This document shows positions 1 to 13,600 of a DNA stretch of 64,000 nucleotides, piece by piece. The translations under genes were made by a program, and so were the position numbers. Position 1 is the stretch's first letter. Each line of letters starts with the position of its first letter. This DNA is from Undaria pinnatifida (lineage: Eukaryota > Sar > Phaeophyceae > Laminariales > Alariaceae), in assembly GCA_012845835.1 (NCBI GenBank), contig JABAKD010000024.1, forward strand, positions 8,149,103 to 8,213,102, read 5' to 3'. The notes under the pieces were generated by a model. That model was given only the letters and a program-made list of their open reading frames with translations. It was not told where the DNA came from and made no database searches.

Positions 1-220
1 TGACGAAGACCTGACGTTTTCAGTAATGAAGACCTTGATGTTTACCTTGATTACAACACTCACAAAGACATACATGAAGACATACATGAAGACCTTGATG
101 TTTACTTGGTGTTAGCATTGACGACGACCTTGATTAACACTGTGGATAATAGAGTTATTGGGTTGGTGTTTATATTGATGTTCCCCATGATGAACACACC
201 AGGTATTGACGAGGACTTAC

Positions 221-3200
221 CGACGTCATGCCTTCCATGAAAGCTGGGAAGCAAGCAGGGAGGTATTTGTGGGCTCCCTCGCCGCAGTGTTCGATCACGT
301 CGTCAAACACACAAACGGCGTTCCATCTGACACAGAAAACGGCAACAGTTTTGGACATTGCACGGGGTTTTGTATAAGAACAAGACAAACACACCGTGTG
401 CCATGTGTCACAATGGTAGACGGCAACAGTTCGCGACCATGCATGGGCTTCCGTTCGGTGTTCGATCTGACGCGCAGAAAACGGCAGCAGTCCGTAAACC
501 ATCAACAAGGATAGACCTGGTGGTCACCACCAATACTGTTAACACTCATCAGGAATACACAAGCGGCGGTGGCTAAACGTACTACTATAATACTTCGTAC
601 CGTTAAGCTGTGGTTACCTACCTCAACGACGCGGGCTGTGAGCTCTCCAGCAAAGAGCCGAAGGCGGGCGCGGTGACGGTGTCGAACACATGCAGGTAAG
701 CAGGGCCGTGCCCCTTGAGAAGATACCCCAGCGAGTCCACCAGGTGCTCCATCACCTCCTGCATGGACGGAGGCGGTACGGAGGTGGCAGGGGTGAGTTG
801 ACTACCGAATAACTTCCAAGAAAACACACCCCATCTAACTATTTTCCAAGCTAACTTTTTCGGCCACGGGGAGAGTCCAAACGCCAAGCGACAAGCGACA
901 CATCTACGGAAAATCTTGACGACATCTTCCGAAAGCCGCTATTTCGTGGTGTGTGCCACCCCGGGCTTGGAGGGAATCGGCCCTGATATTCGTCGGAGGG
1001 TCTGTGTGTGGTATATTGCGTGTTATCTACTCATTTTTTATTTCATTTTTCATATCCTCCGGAGATGGGGAGAAATAACGCTCAACTCCTTTAGCCCCGC
1101 AGTCCCGACACGGGGACAAAGCATTTGGAGTTAGCCTAGGAAAATTCGAGCAGTTGGAAATGGGTCAACACCACACTTTCCACGTATTTTCTACTAATCT
1201 CTTGCACCGTTTGCGGTTTTCCTCTAAGGGAAAGGGAGAGTGCGATGCACCAATATATATTGAAACCCCCTTGCTAATCCTTACCTATTGACAATCAGAC
1301 GCGTACCATCAGAATAAAATATGGTACCATGAGGAACTGGAAACTACTTGCCCGCCAGCAGTGCATCGCAGCCACACCGCCACACCTACCTCTTCGGGTG
1401 CGATTTCTTCGTCGAGGAGCTCGCTGTCCTCCTCGTCCCAAGCACCCTCCACATTAAACTGAGCCTCCTTGGCGGTACGACGCTCCAAGGAAGCCTTCAC
1501 CCGCGCTATCAGTTCTTTAGAAATGGTTGCGGCTGCCTCCAAGGGTGCCTGGGTATCATCGACGAGGATTCCAAGATCACAACGGAACTGATAGTCACGA
1601 CTACGTCGGCGATATATAAATCACGACTACCGGGACATTTATTAATAGTAGGCATCGCCGGGTGTCAGGTCTTGCGTTCTCGGATTGGGGCTAGGGGTAG
1701 GGTTAGGGCTATAGGTGGTGGTCTCTATAGCTGTAGCAGGTCCGGGTAAACCCCTTCCGAGCCCCAAAACCCGTCCCTATACTAAATCCAAGTATTTTTG
1801 TCCCCGAAAACAGGTTTCCAGTTGTAAAGGCGTTAAGGTTGCAAGGGGGGGTTGGCAACTACAAACATACGCGGTTCGAGAGCGTGGCCTTCTGGTCCGG
1901 AAGAAAGTCAGATGTACATATAAATACACACCAGGTAGTAAGCAGAACCAAACATGGTTGGAAAAAATGGGGGAACAAATAGGTTTTTGCGTTTACCGTG
2001 GGTAGCTGATTACGATGATCCCCAGCTTTATTTCCTATACACCTGGTAAAGAGATACAAAAAACGTGCTGGTATGTAGAGTATCCGTTGGCCTCGTAGAT
2101 AGACGGTACCGACGCATGCTACTAATAGTAAGGTAAAGGTAGCACCTACTGTAATGTTTATTTGGCTCTTCTTGATGTACCTGGTATCCATACGAGCTGA
2201 CCACCGCACCCATCCACAGACTCCCAAGAAAAATGAAAGCGAACCCCTATGAATAACCCAACAAGGTTCCAGGTATAGAACTTCAAAACACAAATGGTGA
2301 TGATAGCGTTGTTCCAACGCCAAAATTGGGTGGATTGTTCGTCCATTTGATACAGCTGCCAGTCAGCACGACTTAACTCACCAACTAGTTAACATTCGGC
2401 CTAATAGTCGCTTCAGGAAGGTGCCGACTATCTGACTTATTGGGTTTGAATACGTGTAGGAAATGCTGTTTAATGGGGATGTTTTGTCTCCTTGTTCGAC
2501 GCCTCCCCCCGGGCGGGGAGAGCGAATTTCGGCTCGCTTCGCTCGCCTGCCCTATTACTTGAGGATGCCTCGCCAGCCAGAAACACCATCGACAAAAACA
2601 TATTGTAACACTCCCATCGTAGCACGCGTAAACCGTACCAGGCACTGTACCTGCAGCTTGGGTGTGAGTTGTGATCCCGTGGATTCATCCACGCCTCCGG
2701 TCTCGTAGCAGGCGCACAGGACGTCTCGGAGGGCGCTCGACATGCAGGTGCGTGCCTAAAGCAGGCGCGCGCGCGCGGGGGGGGGACCGAACAGGGAAAA
2801 AAGGAAATAGGCGGCGGGGGGGGGGGCGCAGCAAAAACACGGCGGCGGAGGCGGTGGGGAAATGCGAAGAGGAATAGATGGCATGCCGTATAGCTCCGAA
2901 GTCGAAGGGGCGCTTCATCAACAGTCTGTTATGTTGAGGCATTCATGCTTTGGCCCAATCACCCCCAATCAACGGCTGGCATCTTAGTGCCAGGGTGCAT
3001 ATAATAGCTCGTGGCCGACTCCTCGTCGTAGGTTCTCCAATCAAATGACGGCATTTATACAATACTCCCAAGGGGGTGTTTAGTAAGGTATACATCAAGG
3101 TACCCGGGCACCAAACCTGGCTATTTACCCGGGGACACCCATAATATGTACCGTACCACACAATGCCTTCCAGTACTCGTGTCGTAGCTCGTGGGCGAGT

Positions 3201-6200
3201 CGTTATCCTGGGCTCAACTCGTCTTGCGGCTCCCCTAAACCGTTCAAGAAAAATTGGCGAGCACGGCGACCGGACCAGCTACCGAAACGAACGGCCCTCG
3301 ATAGCGACAAAGCGCGGGGTCTCACCTCGTCTTGCGACTCCCCCTTTAGGCCTTCAAGAAGAACTGTCAAGACGGCCGACAGGAGCTGTGTCGCCATTGA
3401 CATGTCCGCCTGCAGTGCGCTGCTGTACACCTGATGTTTACCAACGTTCAACATAGGTATGACAATAGGATAAGTTTTACGGCAAATCCCCAATGAGACG
3501 AATGTTCCGGTTTTGGAAAGAAAGAGGTGGGTGGGTGGGTGGGGTGGGGTGGGGGGGTTACTCAATTTGTGCATGGCCGTAGTCGTATGGCCATAGACCC
3601 TCGCATTCCTACAAACACGGAGCACGTCGGGTTTGTGTCGGGTTTTTTCACCGACCAGGCAGATTTTTTTTTTTTTTTAATCCTCCGGCGGATGGGGAAA
3701 AATAAAGCTTTAGCTTACCACACTTTCACGTATTTTCATACGCGTCGTGTGTCGATTTATTGCTTGCACCAAGCGCGAAGCGCCGTGAGGTGTTCGGCGA
3801 GTCGCATGACGGGTGAGCTGCATCCTACTAAGAACCGCTTGTGAGGCGGACTTGCATACGGATGACAGCTTCAATGAGTTGATTTTATTTCCGGTATGGC
3901 CACTTCCAGAGACAGCGATGGGAGTACTTTGTAACTGTAACTGCTTCGTCCGTGCCTTATCATGAACACTACGGTATACGAGTCGTATGGTACGATAATT
4001 CCCATTGTGCGGAGTAAAAGCTCTCCACCCAGCGCAAATGATCCGACTCGATCGCCAGCTGTGTTCGACCTCCAAAAAACCTCCCAAAAAAAAAGGTACC
4101 CTGGTGGTGTAGCTCATGTAGTGAGCGGCATGTTTTACAGTGTCGTTGTCAACCGACGCTAACCCGACCTATATATAATATAGGGGGGGGCGGGGGTGTA
4201 CTCATTCAATTTATAGCCGTAGTGGTATTCTGGAAAGAAAGAGGGGGAGGGGGACACAAAACATACAAAACATGCAAAAATTAAGGCGGAGATTCTCATG
4301 CTGGAGTCGGGAACTTGTTGAGATTCTGGATGGAGGGAGAGGGGGGAGCTTCTCATGTCGACACCAGAAACGCGTTCGGGTTTTAGAAGGAAAACAATAG
4401 ATAAAGAAAACACAATAAAAAACATCAGAGGTTCGTCATCATCAAATCGAACGCGGAAACGTGTGCGGTTCATCGGTCGATCGGTCCATCCGTCTGTCCG
4501 CCGGCGTCGTCGGTTGGTATCAGATGTGTCGGTGGACGGCACTCTTGCCGAAACCAAGCACATCCCCACACTGAACATAGTATATTCGTCTGTCCGTCGG
4601 CGTCGTTGGTTGGTATCAATCGTGTCGGTGGACGGCACTCTTGCCGAAACCAAGCACATCCCCACACCGAACATAGTACATTAGGAATAACGAGGCCTTG
4701 ACGGGTAAACTTTAGACCGTCAACCAACCGATTTTGTATCACACCTTAGCCAAGGCCAATGCGGCGGCAGAGCGGACCTCCTCGTTGAACTTGAAGGTCA
4801 CGGCTGGGATCAGAGCTCCCGCGGCGGCCGGCACATGCGGCAGGAAAGCTCCCTCCAGGGCACTGGCATACTCGAACAGTAGCCTGCAAGGAACGACAAT
4901 TCAAACAGGTCGGTTGAAATGTTCAACAATTTGTAAGAAATGATGGATTTTCTTTCAGTCCCCTTCTCGGCCTGTTAAGTGTTGCTCGAATAGCACCCCG
5001 CAGAGAGCGGCAAAATAAAAGACGATAATCCGGGCAAAAATATCAAGGCGCAGCTTGGAAATCGGTGATAGTTTTTTAGGGACGGCTTCAACTCCCATCA
5101 GACATACTATTGGATATATCACATCAGTGCGACACACCAGGTAATAATACTTTTATGTTTGGTGTTGTCCGCCCCAAAACACGATTCTGCTACTATTTTC
5201 AGTAAAGGTACAGCAGTAGCACATACCAGGTACCAGGAATTGGCCGGACCTTTACCGAGAACGCCAAAAGCAGCAGTTGATCATGAGGCGCGATGGAATA
5301 CGTTGAACTTTTCACACAATTGAAAAGGTATTATCTAAACAGAAAACAGAAACGGACAAATATAGTTCCAAGTGTAGAATACAGAAAATGAGCATTATTT
5401 TTGTTGCGTGCCTTAGCTACGTAGTCCTGTCCGGAGCGTGATCTTTCTAGGTTGAACAATCGGCACGGACACTAGATGTCTTAAGTGTCGATGCGTAGAA
5501 AGAACGGGACCACACACATAGCACACATACCTAGCTGCCGTTAGCTTGCTTACCGGCGATCGCGAACGTGCTGAGGGTGACACGCTGCCCGCCGAGGCAA
5601 CCGACTAACTTGAGAAAAAGCGCTTGTATCACCTAAGAAGATAATCATAACAATACTCCTGTAATAACAACATTAACTAAACTGAAAACAGAAAGCGTAG
5701 AGCGTAGCAGTAGGCAAAGCGTAGCAGTAGGCAGAGCGTAGCAGTAGGTAGAGCGTAGCAGTAGGGACAGCAACCATATTTGTTCGCCTGTCCTATCTTA
5801 TCCTATCTGGATCGTTTACCTGGCTGCCGTTTGCTTGCTGGCGATAGCGAAGGTGCTGAGGGTGACACGCTGAGCCCCAAGACCACGGATATTGAGGACG
5901 GCTGTTTGGGTGCCCGTCTGTTCGTCGGTCACGCACTCCTGATTCACGGTCGGCGTATGGAATGAAGGAAAATCGAATGAACGACTAATAGCTAAAACAG
6001 ATGTACGAGGGGAAGGAAGTAGTAGACAAGATGAGAAGATGTGGGGAAAGGACATGGGGAAAAGGTTGGCAGAAGGTCATAAATACTAGTGCTTTTAGGA
6101 AGGATGTTCGATTTACATCGGAATGTCGTATACGGTATATTGCCGGATGGCAAAACTAATAATAATGAATGAAAAAAACTGCGCCCATGAGAGAAAAGCG

Positions 6201-6739
6201 CAGTGAAAAAACAGCGTAGGAAAGAAAGACGCGGCTGTCGAGGACCGCCGTTTGTGCGCCCGTCTGTTTGGGGTTCATTTACATCTCTAGATTAAACTTA
6301 CCCAAAGTAGCAGTATTTGACCAATGAATGGGTACGTTCGAACAATTCGTAATATCTACTGCCTCGGCAATCTCACCCATTAGAAGCAGTGGTGAGCTTT
6401 ATCATACTGCCTTAACCATCTCACCTCTCCACCCTCATCAGGGTCCGCCGCCTCTATGCTGAACTTCACCTCAGCCTCGAGAGACGCAAGCAGAGGGGGC
6501 ATAACCATGGGCAAGAACATTGCCAAGTCATCTCCTAGGGCGCGGCACATGTTTCCGCACGCCGGGGCGACGTGCTCGGCGATAAACTGGTCATGTCCGT
6601 CAAGACTCCCCCCCTTGCTGAGTCGCTCCTGCCGTAAAGCAAAAGCAAAAACATGTTCTTCAGGAGGATGCATGCATGCGCGAGTCCACTTGTTGCTGTT
6701 GTTGTTGCTGTTGTTGCTGTTGTTGTTGCTGCTGTTGCT

Positions 6740-6770
<31 letters not shown>

Positions 6771-7485
6771 TCACTACAACCAACATGAAACAAGCAGACA
6801 AGCTTGCGCGAAGTAAATCTGGGGTTTCTCGAGCGGTACTGTATGTGGATCTTAATATTGAGGAGGCGTGTTTGGATAGGGGTGAAATGCTTGGCGACAA
6901 ACTGGTCGTGTCCGTCAACACTGCGTGCTTTGCTGAGTCGCTCCTGCCGAAAAACACGACAAAAACATGTTCTGCAGGGGAAGTATGCATGCATGCGCGA
7001 GCCTACATCCTGTTGTTGTTGTAGTTGTAGTTCATCAACATAAAGCAAGTGGAAGCTTGGACGTACCTGCAGGAATTATGGTCTTTGTGGAACGGTGTTG
7101 AATCTTAACATGTACCGGAGGCGGTTTGAGCGTACAAGTCTTGGGTTTGTGGAGCGGTGTAGAAAGTAAACATGCACAAGGCGTGTTTGGATAGGGGACA
7201 AATATTGTATATAGGACACGTACTGTGATAGAGGTAGCACTTCTTGATTGAAAGATTTTCTGAATGACGGGGTGCCCGCTCCTTAACCCCACATCGTCGG
7301 AATTTGGCACTTTTTCTCAATATTTTCTGTTGTATGCCTCGGCCATTGGATTGATCATCGGGTAGCGCTGTTAGCTTTTCCCAAATCAGGTGTTCGGAGG
7401 AGGTATTAGAGCTCCTCAAGTCAAGAAACCTGCAGGGCAAAAAAAAAATGGTTGGTGCACCTGTACCGTACTACTACTGCTACTG

Positions 7486-7556
<71 letters not shown>

Positions 7557-7615
7557 GCTACTACTACTACTACTACTACTACTGCTACTGCTACTACTAC
7601 TACCAGTACTACTAT

Positions 7616-7659
<44 letters not shown>

Positions 7660-10600
7660 TTAGTAGCATGCCTCATAGAGCGAGTATGGTCGTGTCCATC
7701 AAGCCCTGTGCCCGAATCGTTCCTGCCGGCGAGCGTTAACCACCAGAAAAAATCAAGCCCATGATCGACCTTCCAAAATCTGGGGTTCTGTGGAGCGGTA
7801 CTGATCTTGATATGTAGGCGGCTTGAACGTAGGAAATCGGAGAATTGTGGAACGGTATTGAGGCTAAACAGAGAGGAGGCGTGTTTGGTTGGGGGGCACT
7901 CTTTCGAGGGATTCAGTGGGAATCGGCACATGACTTACCACGAGCGTGGTCATGATCGCCAGGCCGTCATTTTTGAAGCGAGTCCTGCCCACGGCCTCTC
8001 CAATCATCCCTGCGCACTGCATCGCCTGTCCCAGGAGGAGGTCGTTCTGCGGAGGCAGTAACAACGGGGATGTGGGGTGGGGGGGGGGTGAGAACGTGGA
8101 TTGGGGAGTGGACTGCGATGGCAGTGGGTGGGTGGGGTCGGGGTTTGGGGGTTGCGAGCATGCCATATTGGACTTCTAATCATCCCCACGCACTGCATCA
8201 CCTGTCTCAGGAGTTGACCATTCGAAGGAGGGAGTAAGAACGGGGCGGGGGGGGGGGGGGGGGTAGGATGGGGGGGGGGTAGCAAGCATGCGACGTTGGT
8301 AGGGGGGGGGTGAGAACGTGGATTGGGGAGTGGACTGCGATGGCAGTGGGTGGGTGGGGTCGGAGTTTGGGGGTTGCGAGCATGCCATATTGGACTTCTA
8401 ATCATCCCCACGCACTGCATCACCTGTCTCAGGAGTTGACCATTCGAAGGAGGGAGTAAGAACGGGGCGGGGGGGGGGGGGGCGTAGGATTGGGGGGGGT
8501 AGCAAGCATGCGACGTTGGACTATTTATTATTTAAAAAAACATGTGCGTTGACGCCAATAGTGAACTTTTGGAAGAATAAACACTGATGGTCGAGCGTGG
8601 GACCTTTGCGATGAGCATCACGTTCAGCGCCCCCACGTTTAATATCAGTATTAGCATATTTCGTATCATTAATTGTCGAAGTATATCACCATCAGTATCG
8701 TTGTCAAGATAAATATCAGCACCAACAAAAATATCGATATCACCATCAATATCAAATAAAGCCATGCCGAACTCATGAGGCGCAGCTCAGGGGGCTACAG
8801 CTCTAGTCCAGCACAACCAAGCCACGCTCCACGCTATGATACCCTCCCAACTCCATTTTAGGATGCACGTACATATTCTTAATTATTAATTCATTCTCCT
8901 TCCGACAGTGAGTAGTGCACACTTCATTCCTTCTGACCGCAAAAGCTGATACAATGCGCCCGATACTCCCACTCTCACCCAATCCATTATCTTTGCCTGC
9001 GTGTGCTCCCTTGAATACCTCCCCTTTACGCAGATGATGTACCCTGCCATCGCCTCTGCGTACGTTCATCCGAAAGACGCATGCTACGGCATCATGAGGG
9101 TGCACCGATTTTTCTAAGGCTTCTTCCTTCCTTGAGGAAGTCCTTGAGAAACTCCTTGAGGAACTCCATACCACACGCAAAAAATGCCTCTTCTCTTCCA
9201 GAAAAAACTCAAAGTGCAATCCGATGAACAATGCCATGCCCTACGAGTTGACGATATTAAGTTGATTGTTAATATTACCTGGTACTACTGTGGATACCGG
9301 GCTCTATTCCCTAGATCGTACTGCCTCGTTATCACTATAATCCTTCAAGACCATCCTGGCTCCTCGAGGGCACTCTGAGGTGTTCCCTCATCGTTGACCT
9401 TCATGAGTGCAGTTACGCACACAACCCACCTCGGTGTCTCCACACCTCCTTGCACAAAAGAGAAACCTGCAAATGGACCACCGTCCCACGCTACTGCTGT
9501 AGTAATGGTTAGTAGTGATTATTACTATTAATAATTGCTAATATTATCATACCGTCAGTCAGAAATACTTCGGCCGAAAAGAGCTATTCTATATGCATAT
9601 GTACCATTTTGATTTTTTTGCCTAGTCCGTCCCTTTTTCTCCGCCGGCGCAGAGTTTTTTGGTGTGCTTTCTTCTGCAATGCGATCAGACTACCCGTCGG
9701 TATATTATCAGCCGTGTGCCGGGCTCATGGGACGTCCGTGGCGCGAGCTATGGCCCCGGAAAGCCGCCGAGACTGGCTCTATTTTGCGGGGTATGAGACA
9801 CTTCTGTCCCCGGGCAACCACACACTAGATGTATTTAAGCCTCGAGGTTAGGTCTTAAGTACTTCCAACTGGAAGAGCTAGGCCATTCGATATTTCGACC
9901 TTAAACGCATAAAAAAACACCATATGTCTAAAACTCGAAATAGTGGTCTCTTTCAGTACGCATAAAAAAAAAGCCGAGGAAAGATCAAACTACTTGAAAA
10001 TAGACTATGATATTTCTGCACTACTCCAGACGCAGATGGCAAGACGAGGATTTATGTCATGAGTCAGCACATGAGTGGGTGGAAACTTCGAGAAAGACCC
10101 TCCCCTGCCCATGCTGTGCGAGCTTGAACGAACGGCCAAAACAAATAACTGGTGCCTGGCAAAAACATTGAGTGCTTCGTACTCCATACTCGCTTCATAT
10201 GTAGGATACCTTGCAGGCGTCTGCCGCCTTCGGTGTGCCTCAGTGTGGCAGTCAGTACAGCAGCACAGCAGGACTGGCCCTCAACCAGGTTCAATTTCCA
10301 CCCTCGAAATGTAGGCATCCGTCTGATGTTTCCTCGAGCTTTTGTCGTCTGAAATGCTGTTGTTTGCTGGAAAATACCCGGAAAATTGCTTCAAATATGC
10401 ACTTGGGCCAAAATGTGCCCAAGTGCATATTTTGGGAAAATCCACATCTCACCGTGGTCTGCCGTGGTCGTTAGGTCGATAAAATAGACCTATTTTGTAG
10501 ACATTTAAAACACGATAGGGATTAATTTGGTTTAGAGCCTAAAATATAGGCATATCGTCTGGCTTAAATACGTCTACTACACACACGGTGGAACTTTAGT

Positions 10601-13600
10601 CCTCGCACGTACATCGGGGTGGCATCAAAATGTATTTGCGAGAGAATTTTCCCGCACTGCTAGACGCGGGCGCGGTGTATATGTACCCGCTGCAACGACG
10701 TGAACTATGTCATTACTGTGAGTTCTCCCTCACAATTGACACGGTGGTTACCATACAGCAGTAGCGAAACCTGTATAAAGAGATATAAAGTAGCAACACA
10801 ACCCAAGCAAAAGTAACGATGTGCACACAACAGACCATATCGGCAACAAACATCGGTATAAGCACGCGGGGAAAAATACTGGACACAGAAAACAAACAAC
10901 AAATTGACACCAATGATTCCTCTAACAGCAGCGACAGCAGTACAAACCCATCAGACAGCGAAAATGATCAAGACAACAACAGCGGCAACAATAACAATTC
11001 TGGTCAATGGTCCATTATTCCCGAGATTGGTGATGGTGCATGTTTATTAAGATGTATCTCGCGTCGTGTGCACAACAACCCAGCTTTACATCACATCGTC
11101 CGTGCACATATTATTGCCCACATCACAACCAATTTGTACACCGTTATCCCAGGATCAGGTTTCAACACTTTCCACGACAGCATCTTAGCTGGAGCAAATC
11201 AAGGTCATCATGTAGATAATAAACAATCATTTGTCGGTGTAGACAATATATTTTTCTGAACGGAACAAACAACGCCAACGTGCCCGAAAAAGTTCCGTTT
11301 GTCTTGCAAAGTTCCGTCAGCAGCACCACCAGCAAGCAGCACGTAGTCCGTAGACTCTAGGTTTACTGTGAGTTCTCCCTCACAATTGACACGGTGGTTA
11401 CCATACAGCAGTAGCGAAACCTGTATAAAGAGATATAAAGTAGCAACACAACTCAAGCAAAAGTAACGATGTGCACACAACAGACCATATCGGCAACAAA
11501 CATCGGTATAAGCGCTCGGGGAAAAATACTGGACACAGAAAACACACAACAAATTGACACCAATGATTCCTCTAACAGCAGCGACAGCAGTACAAACCCA
11601 TCAGACAGCGAAAATGATCAAGACAACAACAGCGGCAACAATAACAATTCTGGTCAATGGTCCATTATTCCCGAGATTGGTGATGGTGCATGTTTATTAA
11701 GATGTATCTCGCGTCGTGTGCACAACAACCCAGCTTTACATCACATCGTCCGTGCACATATTATTGCCCACATCACAACCAATTTGTACACCGTTATCCC
11801 AGGATCAGGTTTCAACACTTTCCACGACAGCATCTTAGCTGGAGCAAATCAAGAACTTGTGGAAGTCGCTGGATCTCAACCTACTACATATTCGAGTGTT
11901 GAAGAGTATCTCCACTTCATGTCACAGCCTTACGCATATGCTACAAACGTAGAATTATTAGTTGCTGCCACGCAGTTATACGGAGTGGACTTTCGAATAA
12001 CTTATCACACCGAGCCTCAGCAATATCCCAACCCTCCTCCTCCAAAAGTCTGTGATATCTTATTATATTATCCACATTCTTTCCACTACGCATCCCTCCG
12101 ATATACACCTTCTGCATAAATACTTCATCATCATCAGTTGTAGTCATTCGACTTGCGTCGCCCCCGGGAGGCACGTGTCCACCTCCCGAAGGGGAACCTT
12201 GTACCCCTTACCCCTTTCAGCACGCACCGACGATCAGTTCCTTGCCATGTAGGGCAATCAAGATCATACTTACCGGTATCAGGATAATGTTCGTCGCGAA
12301 CAATGATGAGCAGTTTTGCCATTGCGTTTCCAACAAGCTCCGGTGGTCTAGCTGGTTATGACGTATGCCTCACACGCATAAGGTCGCGGGTTCGAGCCCC
12401 GCCCGGAGTACTTTTTTCGAATTTGACATTAAAAATCTGCAAAAGCGAGATTATAATTTACGACGGCGCAAAAAAAATACGGCTTCAATCCAGCCTCCTG
12501 TGCCCGAATGAATCCCTTATGCATGGTGTCCCCTCCGACCGAGAGAATCTCCTAAAAAAAAAACAGCACTGAATAAAAATGAAGCGAAACTCCTAGAAAA
12601 ATAGACAAATGTGAAGCGTTGTATATGTCACTACTGCTTGCATCTCGTTTGATATTTCTGCTTCTCACCAACGCGATAGACATCGTTCGCGACAGTTACA
12701 AATATCCACCATCGCGAGTTCCTATTGATGGCGAGATCTGCAATACCTTCGTAATTTTGTCAGTGTTCGGTCACCAAACACGCAACACACCTGCGGGTCG
12801 GTGCCGGCCTTGGGGGCGGTAGCGACGACGATAGCCTTGATGCCCGGGATGAAGGCGTCGTAGTACTTGCCGAACTTTGATTCCGCCGTTTTCGCAACGC
12901 TTGCCACTGCAGTCAGGGCTCGGCACTGCCAGCCGCCGCAACGTGATGGAGAATTCCAGGAACGGACGATAGCAAGCGTAGGGTCACGTTACCTCGCCAT
13001 GTCATGTGTCATGATATGTCAAATCGTCTTATTCCAGGTATTATCTTATTTAATGCTATTGTGTGTTATCATATCCTGTCTTATCGCATCATGTCTGCTT
13101 CCGCCGTTGTGGCAACGCTTGCCGCCGCGGTCAGGGCACGGCACTGCCAGCCGCAACGTCATGGGACATACCGTTTCTCAGCTTTGGCGTTACGTAACCC
13201 CGAAAAGGACACATACGAGTATGATCTTCCTTCACTATTGGAATGAATTGCGCACTGCACATTGTCGGAAGGCAAATAAAAATATACTAAATGAGCAGAG
13301 CAATACACTGGTATGAAACAGCCATAGGTCTAAAGCTTGTTCGAAGCTAAGCTTACGCAGTGCGCGTATTATATGTATACGGACACACATGGGTTTGTTT
13401 TGCGCAAGGATTATTGCACCCCCAGAACAACACATAGATATGAAACAGCCCCAGGGCTGAAGCTCCTTCGAAGTTTTGTTTCGCGCAACGATTGTGATAA
13501 ATCAGCGGGAAACACATTGGTACAAAACAGTCGCAGAGCTAACGCTCGTGTGGAGCTTGCACGGCGCACACCTGAACAGACTGTGGCACCGCCCCGTTCA

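Noticed and set aside
1690-1715. TAGGGGTAGGGTTAGGGC, telomere-like
   Set aside because: Only about three irregular units; not evidence of an interstitial telomere.
7390-7931. Long ORFs (poly-Leu, poly-Ser, poly-Tyr) across the ACT array
   Set aside because: Open only because the triplet repeat contains no stop in those frames.
8803-9237. 144-codon minus-strand ORF in importin intron 12
   Set aside because: Includes the dispersed GCACTGCACA motif and shows no domain; importin exons 12 and 13 join across it.
12266-12274. ATACTTACC, like the 5' end of U1 snRNA
   Set aside because: The following sequence does not form the U1 stem-loops or contain an Sm site; a 9-base match alone is not enough.
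12303-12310. ATGATGA, a possible snoRNA C box before tRNA copy 1
   Set aside because: No D box or closing stem at a suitable distance.
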